A stretch of DNA of 64,000 nt from Caldicellulosiruptor danielii (GCF_034343125.1 NZ_CP139957.1:2040001-2104000); one strand, 5' to 3'. Positions 32,601 through 41,160 are shown, numbered from the stretch's first letter. The notes: generated by a model from the sequence alone, not told the origin. Translations and numbers: made by a program.

Positions 32601-35600
32601 TCATAAGGTGTTACGAATTGAGGAATAGTCTCTTGCCCAAATTCTTCTCTTACCCAAAGTTCTATCTTGTACTTACCGACATTTGTTACTTTGAATGTGA
32701 TTGTCGTATTGTTCCCGCTATCAAAGTTTTCCAGATCAAATCCAAGTACCTTGTTGTAATCCCCTACTGCCTGCCATGTACCATCTGCTTTCCTGACATA
32801 CCACGTCTCGTTATCAAAGTTCCCATCATTATTGGAGTCAAATGCGTAAAACCATACATGCTTTGCTATTATATCGTTGTCTGGACTGTAGCTGTTACTT
32901 GTAATCTGTATCGATGCTTGAGAATTATCTGCTGGGTCACGAAGTATCTTTGTTGGTGTTGTGAAACTAACAACAGGTTTTTCATCAGGCTTTATGTCTA
33001 TATACCATGTTCCAGTTGCACTGTTGCCATAGTTGTTTGTAAGAGTCAGGTCAACTCTATATTTACCTGCTGTCTTGAACAAACAGTTCAGTTTCTGAGA
33101 ACCTGTCAAGTTTTCTACTACTTTGATTGAACTTGCTGGGATATTGCTGTCAACAGGGGTTATTTTCCATTGTGCCTCATCCCAGATAATATATGCTCGC
33201 TTTGAGCCTGCATATGAACTTGATGCGTCCAGTACCACCTTACGATTTTCTTTTAGAGCCCCTGAAATATAACAGACAGGTCGTGGTATAGCGGGAATAA
33301 CTGTTATATTTGTCTGTGCTGTTCCAGTAGCTCCTTTAGTATCCGTTGCAACTGCTTCAGCGGTATATGTTCCTGTTTCGTTGCTCCAGAATATTGCATA
33401 AGCCTGGTTTTTGTTTTGAGTAAAGCCTTCAACATTACCACCATTAGCTGTAATAGATGCAATCGTTGCGCTATCATCTTTGTCTGTATCAGAAGCGGTT
33501 GCAACAAGAAATGCATCGTCTCCCTGTGCAATAACACTTGGTATTGCCTGCAGTGTCGCTGTTGGTGGATTATTTGGAGGTTCTTCAACAGGTATAATTG
33601 GTTGATCCTCAGGCACAGGTTGGTCGTTAGGTACTTGGTCAGTATCATCTGTCACAACAACCCTGACTTTTACTGTTTTTTGCCCACTATCCAGTGAATT
33701 GGTACCTACAGTTGCTTTTGAACGTGCAACAAATATTAGGTCTTTCCCATTCATATCTTTTTTAAGCACATACGTAAAAGTTCTTGTAGCAGTTAGTGTT
33801 TTCTGCGCACCGCTTGCAGTTGGCGAAGGTAATTGTTCATAATCAGCCCGTACCCATACTCTGTGGTCTGTCACCTGTCCTGTTGCTGTAATCGTAGAGT
33901 TTGCTGTAATTGTGACACTTTTAACATCCCCAGGTTTTCCAGACAGCAGTGTTTTATTAGCAGTAAGTGTAAGATCAATACCTGCACCGTCACTTTCTAC
34001 TGGGACTGAAACAGTTACTGTGTTTGTTTTCTTTTGCGACCCATCTGTAAAGTATAACGTTCCTGATACATCAAAATCCTCTGATGTCCTACTGGAGCTT
34101 GTTGCTATATTAACCTGCAATGTTGTGCTGGCACTTCTACTGGTTGTCGTAACAGTTTGTGTAGCTTTTTCATTCTGATTCTGTTTATGGATAGCAACAA
34201 AATCCCACTTTTGTATTGTTTTTGAACCCACCTCATCTATTTGTGCAGATACATTGATTTTAACTGTGTAAGTTTTGGGATTGCCGGCTGAGTCAAGGTG
34301 TATCTTATCACTGCTTGCTGCAGCAAGAACTGGTGAACCATCCTTAGGCGTTACTTTTACAGTAGCACTGGTTGATGCTGACCCCCACTCTGAATTGTGC
34401 AAATTGCCACTTGGGTCTTTAACAACGTATCTTACCTTGCCATAGTATGCAGGTGTCCCTGTTTTACCAGGCTGGATGTATGTCGTGTTGTAATCAAATG
34501 TCTTGCTCTGTGTGAAACTTGTGATTGTTGTAGCGGTTGTATCATAGGATTCGCTGTAGTCAGGTGTTGTAGCACTCTGTACTCTGTTTACGTCTTTATC
34601 AATCACAAAATCAAGCCTGACAAGTTTCCAGCCTGCTGGAACGGTAATGTTGCTGACTTTTGCTGGTTGTACTTTGTGCTGTATTGTGGATGGTACATAC
34701 TGACCGTTTGAAATTGTAACAGTGCTTTGTGAAGGCGTTACTGAAAGTTGCAGGCTTGGTTTGGGCAGGTTGATAACCCTGATGGTAAACGTCAAAGTTG
34801 CTGAATTTTGTGATGTCACAGTCTTTGTCCTGCCATCTCCTATGTCAAATATCACCCGTGTTTCTCCTGTGACAACTATTGTATTATCTCCACTTTTGAG
34901 CATGTTTGTTGGAATGTCAAAATGCCTGCCTTCTACCTGTGTCCTAAAAGTTACAGTGTTTGAGTCTTTGTTAGTAACTATTGCATCTGTCCACCTGTTT
35001 ATGATACTGCTACTAACAGAACTGCCGTTGATTGTGATTGAAGTTATCCTTGTCTGATACTGCAAAACGTCATTTCTTGTAAGTGTGTTACGGTCATAGT
35101 ATGGATTTGTAGCACTCATTGTGCCAAGCTTATCCTCAAGCACACCGTCAATGTAAAGGTCTATTGATGGTTTTGCAGTGTTCTTGGGGTCATATTGCAA
35201 AACAGCACCGCTCAAGGTTGATGAGCCACTTCCGCTTGCAAAACTCAAGCCTGAAACTATTATCCCATCGACACCTTTTGCTGTAACATTAGGATTTCCG
35301 CCCTGTGCAATAAAGCCTGTATATGTTCTGTATCTAAGTCTGCCAGTAGAATCCTTCCACACAATTCTTGCTGATGCGTTGTAGTTATTATCTGTGCCAA
35401 GATATGCAACATATGTGGAAAGCCCGCTTGCCGATGTCACTTTCCCACTGTCAACAAGGAGTTGCTTGAGTGTCTGATAAGTTCCTGAGTCGTACTCTTT
35501 CAGATTGAACAGGTTATCCCACAATGTTTGCCAGTCACTTGCAGAAACGTTGTTTGGGTTATACCCAGAAAGACCAAGGTCGTCTTTTGCCGATGCAGGA

Positions 35601-36160
35601 ACACTGGAAAGTGGCACTACTTTGTCTGGTGTTATAACTTCTGGTGCATAGTCAGGTGGAAACTTTGAATCAGAAAAAGGAGCAAGTGATTTTGAATACC
35701 CTAGATACCTGAACCAACCACGAACAGCACCTGGTGTTCCCGGTGTAGCCAGTGTGTAATATGTGTGACCAGATGAATCAGTATGCGGAAGAGCGTAGAA
35801 ATATCCGTTTGCTGCTGGCTTAAATCCTGCTGGTGATACAAGGTGGTTTTGCGGCACGTCATCAGGTGTCCCATACACCACCTGCCCACGCTCTGCATAG
35901 ATTTCACAGTTGAAATACAGGGTTTTGCCATTGACGGTGATAGAGTAAATATACTCTTTTCCTTCTTTCACTCCTGCTTGTTCTGTCCACCATTTATAAT
36001 CGTGCCCACCATAGCTTGTATATCCGCCATTGTAGACGCTTGGGTCGTCAGCAGCTTTGACACTATGCCAGATTCCTACTGGTGGAACAATGCTTAAAAC
36101 AAGTGACAGAATACATAAAAAAGAAAGAGCTTTTAACAAGCTCCTGTGCTTAAATAACAT
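29624..36160 (-). CDS. Giant secreted PKD-type adhesin, 2178 aa
   Basis: Signal peptide (SLLKALSFLCILSLVLSIV...VKA). The body is a string of Ig-like and PKD-like domains: several Ser/Thr-rich beta domains in the first half, then PPTATLQAIP, PVADFTAVYNKSTG..SYDPDHQ, PVADFTIDSE..SYDPDGDAITAWHW and PVGTFTMTIT..YSDPDGDPKNAEQW. No LPXTG, SLH or membrane anchor is visible at the C-terminus, so it may attach through the pilus or the neighbouring SLH protein. ATG at 36160 after AAAGAGGTGAAAGAGGG. Probably the business end of the attachment system. Confidence 0.88.
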   Translation of the reverse strand: MLFKHRSLLKALSFLCILSLVLSIVPPVGIWHSVKAADDPSVYNGGYTSYGGHDYKWWTEQAGVKEGKEYIYSITVNGKTLYFNCEIYAERGQVVYGTPDDVPQNHLVSPAGFKPAANGYFYALPHTDSSGHTYYTLATPGTPGAVRGWFRYLGYSKSLAPFSDSKFPPDYAPEVITPDKVVPLSSVPASAKDDLGLSGYNPNNVSASDWQTLWDNLFNLKEYDSGTYQTLKQLLVDSGKVTSASGLSTYVAYLGTDNNYNASARIVWKDSTGRLRYRTYTGFIAQGGNPNVTAKGVDGIIVSGLSFASGSGSSTLSGAVLQYDPKNTAKPSIDLYIDGVLEDKLGTMSATNPYYDRNTLTRNDVLQYQTRITSITINGSSVSSSIINRWTDAIVTNKDSNTVTFRTQVEGRHFDIPTNMLKSGDNTIVVTGETRVIFDIGDGRTKTVTSQNSATLTFTIRVINLPKPSLQLSVTPSQSTVTISNGQYVPSTIQHKVQPAKVSNITVPAGWKLVRLDFVIDKDVNRVQSATTPDYSESYDTTATTITSFTQSKTFDYNTTYIQPGKTGTPAYYGKVRYVVKDPSGNLHNSEWGSASTSATVKVTPKDGSPVLAAASSDKIHLDSAGNPKTYTVKINVSAQIDEVGSKTIQKWDFVAIHKQNQNEKATQTVTTTSRSASTTLQVNIATSSSRTSEDFDVSGTLYFTDGSQKKTNTVTVSVPVESDGAGIDLTLTANKTLLSGKPGDVKSVTITANSTITATGQVTDHRVWVRADYEQLPSPTASGAQKTLTATRTFTYVLKKDMNGKDLIFVARSKATVGTNSLDSGQKTVKVRVVVTDDTDQVPNDQPVPEDQPIIPVEEPPNNPPTATLQAIPSVIAQGDDAFLVATASDTDKDDSATIASITANGGNVEGFTQNKNQAYAIFWSNETGTYTAEAVATDTKGATGTAQTNITVIPAIPRPVCYISGALKENRKVVLDASSSYAGSKRAYIIWDEAQWKITPVDSNIPASSIKVVENLTGSQKLNCLFKTAGKYRVDLTLTNNYGNSATGTWYIDIKPDEKPVVSFTTPTKILRDPADNSQASIQITSNSYSPDNDIIAKHVWFYAFDSNNDGNFDNETWYVRKADGTWQAVGDYNKVLGFDLENFDSGNNTTITFKVTNVGKYKIELWVREEFGQETIPQFVTPYDRRRNVSTNIDDDKKVIEVLNVAPFATLSSSKVEKKKIFIDVVTDYSDVNPLKSSLNQLKSDLYSYGVEVNYIIDNSREVVGTYTKTETTYIPVSQPVFTTLTNSTPDFPDSVVYNGVTCYKSGSPYQVQIDYKLEYLGTGYQYYEYWVDNTGVRHTVSYYQSYPPGTNKWVPTGSNSYRNGVNYVEIQYYDCYYEGAVYGYAQDYVGYDTVWVPQTTTVTVNIEGLSANTIKELTENVTDKYLIFVSNGTGNNFSNGFGNYYSFSSLSKDHLKYVILNNYAVYATVPSSAWDYKLPESTKQQYTIRQFVNYAPAGGGLYDVGQFNTILGVIKAKYTNPQLTPDPVYVLADEEKVIYYPYWDDYEKDAIIDQRWKYEHDETVFDNNLGKAEFNNIWLNAPVEVFTKPGKYYVTFQVQDNPPPGTDDFDEYKLWSKLERQMVLYVHRRPVADFTAVYNKSTGKVTITDKSYDPDHQYNRTDKGIIAWKWQYKTTDDANWTDTTLTNLQNMTLQSGKIYLIKLEVQDCDGPNGVGVWSKPKIAMIDLSVSNNPPVADFTIDSEILKGNQPGNLTDKSYDPDGDAITAWHWWIYNSDGSTNKDFGEATNNNISNVKSYIATMSEGSYRLALQVKDSAGNYSAVTIKQFRIYSPNKDTTPELVNNPPVGTFTMTITDHRTRLKPSTTYSDPDGDPKNAEQWYIKFNGQTKYYDKLPNSLEEAGYTYDGTYEIGYRVQDNPTGRSTSLKPLWSNWYVQTYYISTDITIQAWTGKLKEHKPTCNEEITTNQFLRGETVIVHAKTTGYVYKVEAFFDRVDTTVDKPQKGTKVTKYFDGWWDCDTTQWKMIYKNKNSMIVPLKVIKTGSNNTKEWVSLDITNPAERRGKIPYKDDPTKTLNPYAVALQLQFPISHYNGYTGYNKNLFTGAYKWTDYPSTTFNRSQMESLYGRVSYLRVGDTVWVKVRAYKKNANGTDTVKEVELPVYIKGSLAFGTEILN

Positions 36161-36176
36161 TCCCTCTTTCACCTCT

Positions 36177-38039
36177 TTATTGTTTATATTTAGGATTTGG
36201 CTTGGCAACTGGAACAGGATAAACCCTCTTTTCGTTGAGCGGGTCATATGGTGTTGGTGCTGTGTAAATACAGTAGTTTATTGTCTTCTTGTAATATGGC
36301 TCTAAAGTAAAACTTACATAGATGTTGCCATATTTCTTTATAAGCCTGTGTAGCTCATTAATAGTCTTGAGTTTTGAAACGTTATAAACGCTCAGGTCTT
36401 TTATAAACTCATCACGATATGCAAGAGGAATGAAGTTTGATAAAACCTTCCCATCGCCCTGGACTTTTAATTTTTCATCATCAATTTCGTCATATAGACG
36501 GAAACCCAACCTGTCTCCACCTAAATATGCCAAATCATAGCCATTACCCGAACCTTGCTGAGCCAAAGCTATACCATAGTACCCAGCAGGTATTATTTTA
36601 TATACTGTTTTAGCAAAAGACATTGCCATGGGTTCTTCTATTCTAAATGTCGCTACCTGCGAAACAGTTGTCAATCCATCTGTACACTCATCAAAAATAC
36701 CGTCTGCTGCATTTCGATATTTCTTCAAATCGTAATCATATATTCCCCATTTTCCTAACCCAATCTCATTTTTAGGTTCCCAATATTCATACTGTTTAAC
36801 AGTCACCTCATCCAGCACATCTCTCTGATTCTTATTGAACACTCTTGAAATCATCTGGACAGCGTCTGAGCGTGTGAGCATCTTTGCAGGATTGAAATAG
36901 TAAACGCCTACATTCAGCGCTGATTGGTCTGGTGTGATAATCCCAAGGTCTGCTAAGTGTAGCATTGCTTCTCTGTAGAGCTGTGGTATCGTTGAATAGT
37001 CCTTGCAGTAGTATGCAAACCTTGTATAGTCAGTCGGGTACTTTCGTGGATAGTTCACTAAAAAGTCTTCAAAGTACATATTGAAGTATGGATGCTCTTT
37101 GATGTTGTATTTTACCCTGTTACCTTTAAACTCTTCCATGCCCTGTGTATGATAAAGATAAGTTACTTCTGCCATGTCACGTCTTGTAAGAGGTAAACCA
37201 AGATGCTCATATGCGTTGCTACCCATAAGTAATATTTCAACTGCCTTTTCAGGTGTATCTACATCCCATCTACTTGTAACATACTTCTTTGTAATCAAAT
37301 CAAAAGAAGTTTCAGGCACATTGTAGATTGGGTACTTTAGCTTTTGTGCCTCAGGCATAGGGTCTATTGTGAACAGCCAGCCCTTCTGGTATGGTCTTGG
37401 TGCATATACCACTTTGTCAGGATACTTCTTCTTGAATTCATTCAAAAGCCCTAAAAATATTGAGTTGCTATTAATGTAATTCTCACGTGTTATACTTATT
37501 CCCTTGTATCTATCCCAAACATATTTTATCTCTGTTCTACCATCTGCATATTTGTACTCCATCACCAGTAGTTGATAGCCCTGAATAAACTCATCAAGGT
37601 CATAACCAACTACTGGTTGTCTAACAACATAACCATCTCCCCTAACTGGTCCACCAAAAAAGCAGATACCTCTCATGAACGCCTCAGTTGGTGGCACTCT
37701 CCTGACTGACACTGGTATATTCTTGTTTTTCAGCTCTGGCACAGCGTTGATTAACTTCCACACGATATAGCTTGCCTGAGCTCTTGTCAGTCCCTTATCC
37801 TTTTTAACTTCAGCAGGTATCAACCCCATTTGTACAGCTTTTCCCCAGTAGTCAGCAATGCCATTTGGTTTGACCTTTGCACCCATCAAAAGCGATGTGA
37901 CAAACTCACCTGCGGTGATGTATTGAACTGTGTTGACTATTGTATTTACTGCCTGTGTGAGCGTCCCTGCATGTGCTACTGGCAGGGCAAGACTCAAAAG
38001 CAGGCTTATGATAGCTATAAAGCTCAAAAACTTTCTCAT
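36177..38039 (-). CDS. SLH-domain surface protein, 620 aa
   Basis: Signal peptide (FLSFIAIISLLLSLALPVAHA) and S-layer-homology repeats near both ends of the N-terminal two thirds: YWGKAVQMGLIPAEVKKDKGLTRAQASYIVWKL-type and LHLADLGIITPDQ..FNPAKMLTRSDAVQMISRV. SLH repeats bind pyruvylated wall polymer. Immediately upstream of, and probably co-transcribed with, the adhesin; it could anchor it. ATG at 38039 behind AAAAAGGAG. Confidence 0.85.
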   Translation of the reverse strand: MRKFLSFIAIISLLLSLALPVAHAGTLTQAVNTIVNTVQYITAGEFVTSLLMGAKVKPNGIADYWGKAVQMGLIPAEVKKDKGLTRAQASYIVWKLINAVPELKNKNIPVSVRRVPPTEAFMRGICFFGGPVRGDGYVVRQPVVGYDLDEFIQGYQLLVMEYKYADGRTEIKYVWDRYKGISITRENYINSNSIFLGLLNEFKKKYPDKVVYAPRPYQKGWLFTIDPMPEAQKLKYPIYNVPETSFDLITKKYVTSRWDVDTPEKAVEILLMGSNAYEHLGLPLTRRDMAEVTYLYHTQGMEEFKGNRVKYNIKEHPYFNMYFEDFLVNYPRKYPTDYTRFAYYCKDYSTIPQLYREAMLHLADLGIITPDQSALNVGVYYFNPAKMLTRSDAVQMISRVFNKNQRDVLDEVTVKQYEYWEPKNEIGLGKWGIYDYDLKKYRNAADGIFDECTDGLTTVSQVATFRIEEPMAMSFAKTVYKIIPAGYYGIALAQQGSGNGYDLAYLGGDRLGFRLYDEIDDEKLKVQGDGKVLSNFIPLAYRDEFIKDLSVYNVSKLKTINELHRLIKKYGNIYVSFTLEPYYKKTINYCIYTAPTPYDPLNEKRVYPVPVAKPNPKYKQ

Positions 38040-38081
38040 GGCTAAATCAACTCCTTTTTGCTAAAGTTTTTTCTCAATATA

Positions 38082-38110
38082 GTTATACCATGATTTTCAA
38101 AAAAGCTACA
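38082..38110 (-). promoter_or_regulatory. Proximal promoter of SLH-adhesin operon
   Basis: Minus strand TGTAGC, 17 nt, TATAAC preceded by TGG. Starts just downstream of a terminator that is itself downstream of another promoter. Confidence 0.65.
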
Positions 38111-38136
38111 CAGAATTTTAAAGCTCTTACAAATAC

Positions 38137-38196
38137 AAAAAGCCACGACTGGATAGGCAGCTTATTTAAAGCTGCTTTAAAAACCAAGTCGTGGCT
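38137..38196 (-). terminator. Terminator in the SLH-adhesin leader
   Basis: Minus strand AGCCACGACT...AGTCGTGGCT stem with inner AAAGCAGCTTTAAATAAGCTG hairpin, then TTTTTG. Lies between the distal and proximal promoters. Confidence 0.8.
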
Positions 38197-38321
38197 TTAC
38201 TCCTCTTCTTTTTGTTACTTTTTTACGTTTTACTCTCTGCCACTTTCTACTCTTGTAGAAAATTTGACATTCTGTATAAACAGCTAATTTATACACTTCT
38301 GGCAATCATTCTCTTGAGTAT

Positions 38322-38350
38322 ATTATATCATTGTGGCTTTAAAATTTCAA
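38322..38350 (-). promoter_or_regulatory. Distal promoter of SLH-adhesin operon
   Basis: Minus strand TTGAAA, 17 nt, TATAAT. Transcripts from it must pass the terminator at 38196-38137 to reach the SLH gene. The remaining gene-free sequence here (38040-38379) shows nothing else. Confidence 0.7.
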
Positions 38351-38379
38351 CAGCAAAATAGGGATACTTAGAAGACATT

Positions 38380-38580
38380 TTACACTGCCACCTCTATGGT
38401 AGTTATCAGTGGTGGCATTTGTGGTTTTTGTATTTCTTCCCCTTCGTAGTAAAGTTTAAGAGTTTCTTTTAAGTTAGCGATTGCTTCTTCAATGGTTTTC
38501 CCCTGTGAAGCTACACTGTTTTCCACACATTTAGCTACATACCAGTTGTCCTCTTTGTTTACTACCACTGTGAACAACAT
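38380..38580 (-). CDS. HicB-family antitoxin-like protein, 66 aa
   Basis: Typical HicB N-domain: FTVVVNKEDNWYVAKC, then VASQGKTIEEAIANLKE and LKLYYE. No C-terminal DNA-binding extension and no adjacent HicA mRNA interferase, so it is an orphan. ATG at 38580 after AAAAGGTG. Confidence 0.85.
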   Translation of the reverse strand: MLFTVVVNKEDNWYVAKCVENSVASQGKTIEEAIANLKETLKLYYEGEEIQKPQMPPLITTIEVAV

Positions 38581-38619
38581 AACAAAATCACCTTTTGAAA
38601 GTTTTTGGTTACATTTCTT

Positions 38620-38756
38620 ATTATACCACACAAAAAAAACAAAAACCACAGCCTAAAAGCTGTGGTAGTTTTTATTTTTTATATTTTTGTAGGACAGGTT
38701 CTAAGTGCACTTCTCCTAACTGCTTTTATTATACACCCTGTTTGCAGGTTTTGCAA
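38620..38756 (-). promoter_or_regulatory. Two promoters with leader and terminator before the HicB-like gene
   Basis: Minus strand distal promoter TTGCAA, 17 nt, TATAAT (38756-38728); leader with ACCTGTCCTACAAAAATAT; terminator ACCACAGC...GCTGTGGT plus T tract (38666-38640); proximal GTGTGGTATAAT at 38631-38620. Confidence 0.7.
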
Positions 38757-38786
38757 TAGTGGTTTGAACAGAAATTCTAATGGTTT

Positions 38787-38972
38787 CTAATACTCATCGT
38801 CTACACTTTTTGGTTTTATTTTGGTTTTCTGACTCTCATGGCTGTTGCTGTCTATAACGTCGTTATAATTTTTTATTACGGTGTTATTTTGAAGTTTTAT
38901 AACTGACTCACGAATTACCGTTATAACATCTTCTGGCAGACTGGCTATTTGTAGGTGAAATACAAAAAACAA
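38787..38972 (-). CDS. Doubtful small ORF, possible gene remnant
   Basis: 61 codons from a TTG without a ribosome site; the frame is open a few codons further up to a TGA. Polar C-terminus (SQKTKIKPKSVDDEY). The DNA contains three GTTATAAC/TATAACG half-palindromes that may matter more than the reading frame. Not recognised. Confidence 0.3.
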   Translation of the reverse strand: MFFVFHLQIASLPEDVITVIRESVIKLQNNTVIKNYNDVIDSNSHESQKTKIKPKSVDDEY

Positions 38973-39020
38973 ACGCTGTGAACTTCAACGCAAAGCAAAC
39001 TTATTTGCTCATAAAAACCG

Positions 39021-39048
39021 AAGTCGCCCTCACAACTGAGGACGACTT
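39021..39048 (-). terminator. Terminator of the Doc-like pair
   Basis: Minus strand AAGTCGTCCTCA, 4-nt loop, TGAGGGCGACTT, then CGGTTTTTAT. Confidence 0.75.
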
Positions 39049-39089
39049 CTCCGCTCCTTCTGCACTTGGCAGATAAGCTATTTAGCTTT

Positions 39090-39482
39090 TTACCTCTTCT
39101 TTCTTTCTACGTGTTCAATAGTCCAACTTTTAACTTGTTCTCTGTCATATTTTCCTTCTGCAATTCCTACTCCCAACTCTACCAATTCTTCATCCGAGCA
39201 CTCCAATTGCATATCGTTTATATCACATAAAACTGCCATTAATGTTATACCCAGTCGTTTATTCCCATCAATCAACGGGTGATTTTTTATAATATTGTAA
39301 CACACTGCTGCTATTTTATCGAAAACTGTTGGATAAAGTTCAACCCCATCGAACGTTTGAAATGCACTTTCCAATGATGCTCTCAGCAGCCCTTCATCAC
39401 GAATACCATAACTCCCTCCGCTTTCAATTACAAGTCTTTTGTATATATCCAGTACTTTTTCATACGGAATTGTCCTCATCAT
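39090..39482 (-). CDS. doc: Doc-type Fic-domain toxin, 130 aa
   Basis: Fic core motif HPLIDGNKRLGI matches the Doc consensus HxFxDxNKR; N-terminal IPYEKVLDIYKRL and GSYGIRDEGLLRASL are typical. Doc phosphorylates EF-Tu. Start overlaps the antitoxin stop (TGATG), giving a coupled pair. Confidence 0.9.
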   Translation of the reverse strand: MMRTIPYEKVLDIYKRLVIESGGSYGIRDEGLLRASLESAFQTFDGVELYPTVFDKIAAVCYNIIKNHPLIDGNKRLGITLMAVLCDINDMQLECSDEELVELGVGIAEGKYDREQVKSWTIEHVERKKR

Positions 39483-39661
39483 CTCTTAGCAAGTTCCATC
39501 AAAGCATTTCTGTGTTTTTTTATAAATCTTTCCACTGCGTCATCTATTTCTTTGTTTTCAACTTTTTCTTTGCTCAATTCCTTTACAAAATTCAATACTT
39601 TCATCTGCTGCTCTGGTGATAGGTCAATAACTCTTTTGTAGATTTCTTTTGCTATCCACAT
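39479..39661 (-). CDS. Antitoxin of the Doc-like toxin, 60 aa
   Basis: Small charged protein (AKEIYKRVIDLSPEQQMKVLNFV) directly before doc with overlapping stop/start, as expected for an antitoxin. Not a clear Phd sequence; assigned by position. SD AGGAG 8 nt upstream. TATAAT at about 39694. Confidence 0.7.
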   Translation of the reverse strand: MWIAKEIYKRVIDLSPEQQMKVLNFVKELSKEKVENKEIDDAVERFIKKHRNALMELAKR

Positions 39662-39869
39662 GGCAAAAAACTCCTGAGTGCAAGGTTTTCTAATGATAAT
39701 TATATCACAAAACAGTGTGTTTATTCTACAAAAATCTTATCTTTTACAGTCCTCTTCTGGCTCAGGGTGATTCTGCAAATCCAGTATTCTCATGATTTTT
39801 GAAATACTGTCAAACCCCAAAAGGGCTTTGAAGCCAACCTGAATGAACCAGAATTATTGCCTTTTTTCT

Positions 39870-39985
39870 GTTCCCTGCTATGAAAACGTTTCCATAAGGT
39901 TTATACGTTGCAATTGCACCAGTAGCTACCTTTTGCCTTGACCAAAAGCCCTTCTCAGATTTGGCTACTGGAACAGAATGCAGAT
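39870..39985. repeat. Degenerate intergenic repeat A with cre-like palindrome
   Basis: Holds TGAAAACGTTTCCA (fits the CcpA cre pattern TGNAANCGNTNNCA) and CAAAAGCCCTTCTCAG; similar units at 42080-42220 and 42340-42500. The sequence 39740-40027 otherwise has no gene; a 50-codon frame crosses it (SEKGFWSRQKVATGAIATYK) with no start site, so it may be coding debris. Confidence 0.5.
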
Positions 39986-40027
39986 GTCATCATGTTTTGA
40001 GATTTGGTCTGTGCCTTCTTTAATTGA

Positions 40028-40060
40028 AAAAGCCCTGAAACAAATCAGGGCTTTTGTTGC
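40028..40060 (-). terminator. Terminator overlapping stop of the 40045..40419 gene
   Basis: Minus strand AAAGCCCTGATTTGTTTCAGGGCTTTTT; the TGA stop lies in the first arm. Confidence 0.8.
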
Positions 40061-40419
40061 TGTTTTTCTTGCTCTTTTCTTCGGTTTTCCATGACTATCT
40101 CACGAACTGATTTGTAGTTCGGGTCTTTTTTCTTTTGCTCATAAACGTCAACTACAGTATCGCAAGGAAAATAGAATGTGACTACATATTCGTCTTCGGA
40201 AATTCTTTTAACTATTGCTGTTTTTTCTTCGCCGACAAAGCCTTTTCTGTCGTTTATCTCTATTTCATCTTTTTGCAAGCATTTAAGCACAAATTGGCGA
40301 ATTTCTTCTTGGGTTGGCATGTCTTCAATATCTTCATACTTTTTAGGGTCAAACTCTTTTGAAAAGGTTATTTTGGGTTCTTTTCGCTCAAAGGAGATTA
40401 TCTTATCATTTCTTTTCAT
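40045..40419 (-). CDS. Hypothetical acidic/basic protein, paralogue of 59454..60008, 124 aa
   Basis: Shares QFVLKCLQKDE and KRISEDEYVV..CDTVVD with KFVLECLENDD and KRLSEDEYEI..CHAVID of 59454..60008. Preceded by a gene whose paralogue precedes 59454, so the two-gene unit was duplicated. ATG at 40419 behind AGGGAGAG. Family unknown; an antitoxin role is possible. Confidence 0.7.
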   Translation of the reverse strand: MKRNDKIISFERKEPKITFSKEFDPKKYEDIEDMPTQEEIRQFVLKCLQKDEIEINDRKGFVGEEKTAIVKRISEDEYVVTFYFPCDTVVDVYEQKKKDPNYKSVREIVMENRRKEQEKQQQKP

Positions 40420-40459
40420 GTTACTTCTCTCCCTTCAGTTTTTCTTATAGAGAAAACAA

Positions 40460-40508
40460 AAGGCGGAGCTGTTGCCTTATGTTTTCTCTACCACCACTCC
40501 GCCTTTTG
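40460..40508 (-). terminator. Terminator after the 40523..40843 gene
   Basis: Minus strand AAAAGGCGGAG ... CTCCGCCTTTTG stem with long loop and T tract. Confidence 0.75.
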
Positions 40509-40522
40509 TTGTATTTACTTTT

Positions 40523-40843
40523 CTATGCTGCTTCTTCCCAAACGTCTATTATCTCAGCGTCGTGGACTTTTAACCCATCCACCTTGTCCAGTAGTGTGAT
40601 AATCTCAATGTTAATCCAATACCCACCTGCTACTATACGGACAAGTACTGACTTCTGACGTGTCCAGTTCCTAACCCAGCATTTTGTTCCGGTTTTGAAA
40701 TCTAAAAGTTCTACAGCAAGCGATAGAGTTGCTATAACATCTTCTGGTGTGAAAAGCCTTTCTACTTCCCTTTCTGTAGAGTGCTTGGACCAATCCAGAT
40801 AGCACTCCAAACCATCTATTGTGATTTCTTCTGGGTGATACAT
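40523..40843 (-). CDS. DUF4258-like protein, paralogue of 60130..60453, 106 aa
   Basis: Begins with ITIDGLECYLDWSKHSTEREVERLFT; paralogue at 60130 has TITIDGIECELVWKTHSTIRRATR. The H-S-T-x-R signature and following helix recall DUF4258/BrnT-like toxins of the RelE class. With 40045..40419 it may be a toxin-antitoxin-like pair. ATG at 40843 after the SD of a perfect paired element. Confidence 0.65.
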   Translation of the reverse strand: MYHPEEITIDGLECYLDWSKHSTEREVERLFTPEDVIATLSLAVELLDFKTGTKCWVRNWTRQKSVLVRIVAGGYWINIEIITLLDKVDGLKVHDAEIIDVWEEAA

Positions 40844-40850
40844 CTCCGAC

Positions 40851-40895
40851 TCTCCCCCTTGCTAACTTTGGTTTGCTAACTTCCAAAGCAAGGGG
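40851..40895 (-). promoter_or_regulatory. Paired AGTTAGC element with anti-SD helix
   Basis: Minus strand CCCCCTTGC ... AGTTAGC, 7 nt, AGTTAGC, AAGGGGG. CCCCCTTGC pairs with GCAAGGGGG. A second ACTCCCCCTTG copy lies further 5' (40898-40918), offering an alternative arm. Confidence 0.8.
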
Positions 40896-40940
40896 GGGAG
40901 TTTGGGCAAGGGGGAGTGGGAGTACCGCTTGCTACTATTA

Positions 40941-41126
40941 GTTATACCACGTTTTGAAAAAAAGCTACATAAAAATTTTTTGCTTAAAAACACAAAAGCC
41001 CTGGTATTTTGGAACCAGGGCTAACTTTTGTTTGCCAACTTTTATTTTTTATATTTTTGTAGGACAGGTTTTAAACATGGTTTTGCTAGTTAACTTTGTT
41101 ATACACCTGTTTGTGAAGTTTTGCAA
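40941..41126 (-). promoter_or_regulatory. Distal promoter, leader, terminator with AGTTNGC pair, proximal promoter
   Basis: Minus strand, in order: TTGCAA-17-TATAAC (41126-41098); leader ACCTGTCCTACAAAAATAT; AGTTGGC, 7 nt, AGTTAGCC entering terminator AGCCCTGG...CCAGGGCT plus TTTTG (41040-40993); TGTAGC-17-TATAAC (40969-40941). The fullest example of the composite control region; it feeds the 40.8 and 40.4 kb genes. Confidence 0.75.
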
Positions 41127-41160
41127 TACTATTCTCAGTATGGTTTTGCTGACTATTTTA

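Noticed and set aside
32618-33130. Plus-strand 170-codon ORF in the adhesin
   Set aside because: Antisense frame of a repetitive gene, Cys/Tyr-rich, no SD.
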